NCBI RefSeq assembly: GCF_900086645.1
Contig: NZ_LT576451.1
Location: 2,728,001-2,792,000, forward strand
DNA from: Curtobacterium sp. 9128
Lineage (GTDB): Bacteria; Actinomycetota; Actinomycetes; Actinomycetales; Microbacteriaceae
DNA: 64,000 nt
Direction: 5' to 3'
The notes under the pieces were generated by a model. It did not search any database. It was not told the DNA's origin and was given only the letters and a program-made list of their open reading frames with translations. Position numbers and translations under genes: made by a program. Position 1 is the first letter of the stretch, and each line of letters starts with the position of its first letter. Below are positions 58,937 through 64,000 of the stretch, piece by piece.

Positions 58937-59674
58937 TCACGCCTCGACGAACAGGTACACGGCCAGCACGAACCCGCAGACGGCGATCGCGATGCGCAGC
59001 GGCGTCGGCGGGACGCGACGCGCGACGCTCGGTCCGATCAGGCCACCGACGACCGCCCCGATGCCGAGGGGCCAGACCATCGCCCACACCACGGTCCCGG
59101 ACAGGGCGAACGCCACCGCTGGCAGGACGTCCGCCGCGAGCAGGAGCACGTTCTTCAGCGCGTTCGCCCGGTGCAGCACGGGCTCCCCGTCCAGGAGCAT
59201 CACGGCGATCATGAGCACGCCGGACCCCGCGCCGAAGTACCCGTTGTAGAGCGAGACCGCCGAGACGCTCGTCGTCGCGACCCCTGGCCGCATCGTGGCC
59301 GATCCGCGCCGCCGGTCGATCCACGGCTGCGCCAGGAGCAGCACCGACCCGGCCGCCACGAGGAACGGCACGATCCGGTCGAACAGGTGCGACGGCGTGA
59401 GGAGCAGCAGCACCGCGCCCGCCGCGGAGACGATCACCGTGATCGGCATCCACCGCCGGAGGGTCGGGCCGTGTCCGACGAGGTCCGATCGGGCGCGCAG
59501 GGCGGAGCTCGCACCACTGCCGAGCAACGCGACCGAGTTCGTGACGTTCGCGGCGAGGGGCGGCACACCGACGGCGAGGAGCGCGGGGTAGGCGACGAGC
59601 GACGTGATGCCGCCGGCGGTGCCGATCACACCGGCGAGGACCCCGGCGACGAGCAGGAACACCGCGGTCAGCAC
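58937..59674 (-). CDS. TauE/SafE-family permease
   Basis: 245 residues, about eight membrane helices: GVIGTAGGITSLVAYPALLAV with the family's GxxGxGGG-type N-terminus, NSVALLGSGASSALR, GFVLAVYLFVEA at the end. Proposed sulfite or sulfonate exporter/importer; here the substrate is unknown. ATG or GTG start near 59674. Confidence 0.9.
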   Translation of the reverse strand: MLTAVFLLVAGVLAGVIGTAGGITSLVAYPALLAVGVPPLAANVTNSVALLGSGASSALRARSDLVGHGPTLRRWMPITVIVSAAGAVLLLLTPSHLFDRIVPFLVAAGSVLLLAQPWIDRRRGSATMRPGVATTSVSAVSLYNGYFGAGSGVLMIAVMLLDGEPVLHRANALKNVLLLAADVLPAVAFALSGTVVWAMVWPLGIGAVVGGLIGPSVARRVPPTPLRIAIAVCGFVLAVYLFVEA

Positions 59675-59695
59675 ACCGGAGATCCTGCCACGGGA

Positions 59696-60580
59696 TCAGC
59701 CCGGTCCGTCACTCGCGGCGGCGAGGAGCGGCACGAGCACGTGGCTCACGGGTGTGGGGATGCCGTGGGCCGCTCCGAGTCGCTGCACCACGCCGTTCCG
59801 CACGTCCCACTCGAGCGGGTTCCCCGCGATCCGGTCGGCGAGGATCGAGGTCCCCATGTCCACGGGCGAGCCCCGGAACTGCTCGACGAGTGCGTCGGGC
59901 ACGTCGTCGCCGAGGTCCGCCCCCTCCGCGCGGGCGACGAGCAGGCACTCGCGCAGGTAGTCGTGCGCGAGCCGCGCGAGGTCGTCCCGCGCGAACATCC
60001 CGGCGCGACGCCCGGTGAGGACCATGAGGCCGGCGACGGCGTTCTGCAGGAGCTTCCGCCACGCGACGCTCGTGAAGTCCTGCGCCACGTCGACCTCGAC
60101 CCGTGTGCCGTCCAGCGCGCGCAGCAGGGCTCCGGTACCGGGACCGTCCGGCAGGGTCAGCCGCGGCGTCGCACGGAGCCAGACGGTGCCGTCGTGCTGC
60201 GTCTCGGCCGGGAACCAGACCACCGACGGCACGACGTCGGCACCCGCGACGTGCGGCGCGAGGGAGCGGACCTGCTCGACCCCGTTCTGCAGCACGCACA
60301 CCACGGTGCCCGGTCGGCAGAGCACGGCGAGCCAGGGCGCGCACGCTGGTACCTGCGTCGCCTTCACAGCGAGGAGCACGACGTCCACGGGGTCCGTCAC
60401 GGCGCGCGGGTCGGTCTGGACGGGCCCGGGCACCACGATCCGCCCGGACGCGTCCACGAGCTCCAGGTGGTCCCGAGCCGTCCGACCGAACAACAGCGGC
60501 GTCCGACCGGCGGCGTGCAGTGCTGCGGCGACGACGGTCCCGATGGCTCCCGGCCCGACCACGGCCACTGATGCGTCCAT
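59696..60580 (-). CDS. Ketopantoate reductase-like (ApbA/PanE) protein
   Basis: 294 residues. NADP site VAVVGPGAIGTVVAAALHAAG, LLAVKATQ, LQNGVEQ, catalytic lysine SVAWRKLLQNAV and a C-terminal helical domain SILADRIAGNPLEWDVRNGVV. ApbA/PanE reduces 2-dehydropantoate to pantoate; several paralogues have other substrates. Divergent from the ABC-F gene with only 14 bp between starts, so promoters must lie in coding DNA or overlap. Confidence 0.92.
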   Translation of the reverse strand: MDASVAVVGPGAIGTVVAAALHAAGRTPLLFGRTARDHLELVDASGRIVVPGPVQTDPRAVTDPVDVVLLAVKATQVPACAPWLAVLCRPGTVVCVLQNGVEQVRSLAPHVAGADVVPSVVWFPAETQHDGTVWLRATPRLTLPDGPGTGALLRALDGTRVEVDVAQDFTSVAWRKLLQNAVAGLMVLTGRRAGMFARDDLARLAHDYLRECLLVARAEGADLGDDVPDALVEQFRGSPVDMGTSILADRIAGNPLEWDVRNGVVQRLGAAHGIPTPVSHVLVPLLAAASDGPG

Positions 60581-60594
60581 GGGACGATTGCACC

Positions 60595-62238
<1,644 letters not shown>

Positions 62239-62258
62239 GACCGGACAGGAGGCCCGTG

Positions 62259-63161
62259 GTGCGACGGCGGACGTGGATCGTGACGAGTGTGGCCGGTGCT
62301 GCCCTCGTCGGTACCGTCGTGTGCGTCGGGCTCGTCCTGGTGCCGGACCGCGACCAGGCGAGCCCACCGACGACCGCCGCCGCCCGGCAGCCGACGCCGA
62401 CGCCGACCCCCGCCGCCGTGCCTGCGGCACCGTCGGCGGCGGAACTCGCGGCGTTGCCGCTCGCGTTCCACGACGCGGTGATCCCCGGGCTCCTCGACGG
62501 CTCGGACGTCCACCCCGAGAACGGCTGGCAGATCGCGACCCCGAACGAGCAGCTCGTCGCGCTGTACGCCAGCCCGGACGCCGACGCTGCACCCATCGGG
62601 ACGCTCTCGGCGACGGTGTCGACGGTGGAGCTCCCCGCCGCCACCGCCGTGTGGGGTCGCTCCGCAGGCGTCGACGGCGGGATGCTGCTCGTGTCGACCC
62701 CGGCGCGGAACCGCACGCCGGGTGACGGTGGCGTGTCCGACGCCCCGAGTGCGACGTTCGCGTGGGCCCGCGCCGCCGACTTCAGCCTCGTGGACACGGA
62801 CCGGACGATCCGGGTCGACGTCGCGTCGGACACCGTCTCGGTCGTGGCCCGGAGCGGCCAGGTCGTGGCGAGCGAGCCGGCACGGCTCGGCACACCGGAC
62901 GACCCGACCCCGACCGACACGGCGACCTACGTCGAAGCGGCGTACGTCGACGCGCGGGTGACCTACACGCAGGGCAACCCGATCATCCTGACCGGGGCGC
63001 ACTCCTCCCGCATCCCGTCGTACGGGGGGAACGCCGCACTGACGGCGCTGCACTACTACCCGGACCCGACCGGCAGCTCGCACGGATGCGTGCGGATCTC
63101 CGCCGAGATGACGAAGACCCTCGCGGCGCTGCCGGTCGGTACCCCGATCCAGTTCACCTGA
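62259..63161 (+). CDS. L,D-transpeptidase (YkuD domain), membrane anchored
   Basis: 300 residues from GTG 62259, with AGGAGG 6 nt upstream; another GTG 3 nt earlier is too close. One N-terminal membrane helix (WIVTSVAGAALVGTVVCVGL) and a Pro/Thr linker precede a domain ending in the YkuD active site: GAHSSRIPSYGG and SSHGCVRIS with the nucleophile Cys. It should form 3-3 peptidoglycan cross-links or attach proteins in the wall. Starts 20 bp after the ABC-F stop. Confidence 0.93.
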   Translation: MRRRTWIVTSVAGAALVGTVVCVGLVLVPDRDQASPPTTAAARQPTPTPTPAAVPAAPSAAELAALPLAFHDAVIPGLLDGSDVHPENGWQIATPNEQLVALYASPDADAAPIGTLSATVSTVELPAATAVWGRSAGVDGGMLLVSTPARNRTPGDGGVSDAPSATFAWARAADFSLVDTDRTIRVDVASDTVSVVARSGQVVASEPARLGTPDDPTPTDTATYVEAAYVDARVTYTQGNPIILTGAHSSRIPSYGGNAALTALHYYPDPTGSSHGCVRISAEMTKTLAALPVGTPIQFT

Positions 63162-63191
63162 TCGGGTCGAGACCGGCCGTGCGGCGGACCG

Positions 63192-64000
63192 CTAGGAGAT
63201 GCGTATCGACCCAGCACCTTCGACACCGGTGACCGAAGTGTTCCCCCGCTCCGCTCGGACAGCAGCCTCGGCGTCGAACTCGGCGCCCGCCTCGACCGTC
63301 ACACCTCGGATGTCGACGCGGCTCCGATCGCGACACACGAAGGTTCGGACGGCGAATCGTGTCCGATCCTGCAAGGTGATCTCGTCCTTCGGCTCCGGTT
63401 CGATGCGAATTCCCCGTGCAACGCCGATAGTGACCGCAGAATCGTCGTCGAGGATTCCCGACAGCTCGATCGCCGCATCCCCGGAATACCGCGTGGTGTC
63501 AAAGACGACCGCGGACTCGTCCTTGAGTCGCAGATCGGTCATCTGCAGGACGCCACTGGACATCGACGATGGTCGGAACTCGAAGAGCGCGGACTTGGTC
63601 AGTCGGACTCCATCCAAGAAGACGAAGGTACTCGTCAGCACCGCCCCTTCGCTGTCGAACGACGGCCGGCCGAACAGCTTGAGGTCGTCGAGGTTCAGTG
63701 ACGCATCGTCGAGCAGCACCTCGCGGAGGTCGATCGTCGGCCGAACCGCTTTCTCGAGGACGAGGTCCACGGAGACCTCGACACCCTTCAGGACGATCTC
63801 GCCGTCGCCGAACGCCCGACGCAGCAGCAGTCGCCCGTGCCCGTCGAATCGCGCATCCGTGAAGTCGAGGAGCGCCCGGTCGCCGAGGTCGACGTCACGG
63901 AGGTCGACCTCGTAGTCGATCCTCGCGCCGGTCAGGTCGAATCGGCATCCCCTCCAGCGCGCGGGACTCCCGAGGAGGTGCGAGCGGATGAGGGCGAATC
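63192..64000 (-). CDS. Beta-helix / pentapeptide-repeat-like protein (5' end beyond window)
   Basis: At least 269 residues; the frame runs through base 64000 with no start inside that is clearly right. Residues repeat with about five-residue phasing (CRFDLTGARIDYEVDLRDVD, FTDARFDGHGRLLLRRAFGD), typical of a right-handed beta-helix or pentapeptide repeat, then become less regular (GVARGIRIEPEPKDEITLQD). No membrane segment is visible in the part seen. Function unknown. It is less GC-rich than its neighbours by eye. Confidence 0.75.
   Translation of the reverse strand, partial: FALIRSHLLGSPARWRGCRFDLTGARIDYEVDLRDVDLGDRALLDFTDARFDGHGRLLLRRAFGDGEIVLKGVEVSVDLVLEKAVRPTIDLREVLLDDASLNLDDLKLFGRPSFDSEGAVLTSTFVFLDGVRLTKSALFEFRPSSMSSGVLQMTDLRLKDESAVVFDTTRYSGDAAIELSGILDDDSAVTIGVARGIRIEPEPKDEITLQDRTRFAVRTFVCRDRSRVDIRGVTVEAGAEFDAEAAVRAERGNTSVTGVEGAGSIRIS

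Overview
The window is very GC-rich, with short gene spacing, many GTG starts, frequent 4-bp GTGA/ATGA stop-start overlaps, and a gene set (F0F1 ATP synthase, Rho with a long disordered insert, hom/thrC/thrB/lysA, Ser/Thr kinase plus FHA and PP2C, siderophore-interacting protein with a DtxR-type iron box) typical of a high-GC actinobacterium. I infer Microbacteriaceae, most like Curtobacterium, from protein style and memory, not from a search. It looks like ordinary chromosome: no integrase, transposase, phage genes or CRISPR array were seen.

Layout. 1-8.9 kb (minus): a surface and phospho-signalling cluster, with FHA protein, PP2C phosphatase, membrane Ser/Thr kinase and a giant Ig-like/FN3 surface protein running off the left edge. 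9.0-17.9 kb (minus): a DUF4192-like protein, YaaA and the full ATP synthase operon atpB-E-F-H-A-G-D-C with an AtpI-like protein upstream; 17.9-19.8 kb adds a WecA-type glycosyl-1-phosphate transferase and Sua5/TsaC. 20.6-24.8 kb (minus): rho, prfA, prmC. 25-32.6 kb (minus): argS, a DUF2993 protein, lysA, hom, thrC, thrB, i.e. translation plus aspartate-family amino-acid synthesis. 32.7-35.4 kb: a lipoprotein, a class-I glutamine amidotransferase-like hydrolase, tRNA-Arg(CCG) and a Gfo/Idh/MocA oxidoreductase.

35.5-41.3 kb is the most interesting segment. It holds a 1312-residue single-module NRPS with an adenylation domain, a carrier domain and a C-terminal membrane part of three tandem left-handed beta-helix (hexapeptide) domains separated by membrane segments, the architecture of epsilon-poly-lysine synthetase (Pls). 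It overlaps by 4 bp an M1 zinc aminopeptidase and faces a Sfp-type phosphopantetheinyl transferase. The adenylation pocket read by hand resembles the lysine code. Together they look like a poly-amino-acid synthesis, trimming and activation unit.

41.4-47.3 kb: a small conserved-looking protein, a TPM-domain/glycine-rich membrane protein with PspA, an arginase-fold protein that has lost most metal ligands, and a flavin disulfide-oxidoreductase with an altered C-terminal His motif. 47.5-50.3 kb: iron uptake (ABC ATPase plus siderophore-interacting protein) behind an iron box, divergent from an alpha/beta hydrolase. 50.3-55.3 kb: a complete five-gene peptide/nickel-type ABC transporter. 55.7-64 kb: amidase, YigZ-family protein, a 35-codon remnant of a TmrB-like kinase, an APH-family phosphotransferase, a TauE/SafE permease, a ketopantoate-reductase-like enzyme, an ABC-F ATPase, an L,D-transpeptidase and a partial beta-helix-like protein.

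Sequence-level oddities: two copies of a ~115-bp palindromic element (47.35 and 55.40 kb) and two copies of a 40-bp palindrome (33.28 and 55.60 kb), all between convergent genes; four genes for which a CTG start is the best or a serious candidate; and repeated Thr motifs in the FHA protein.
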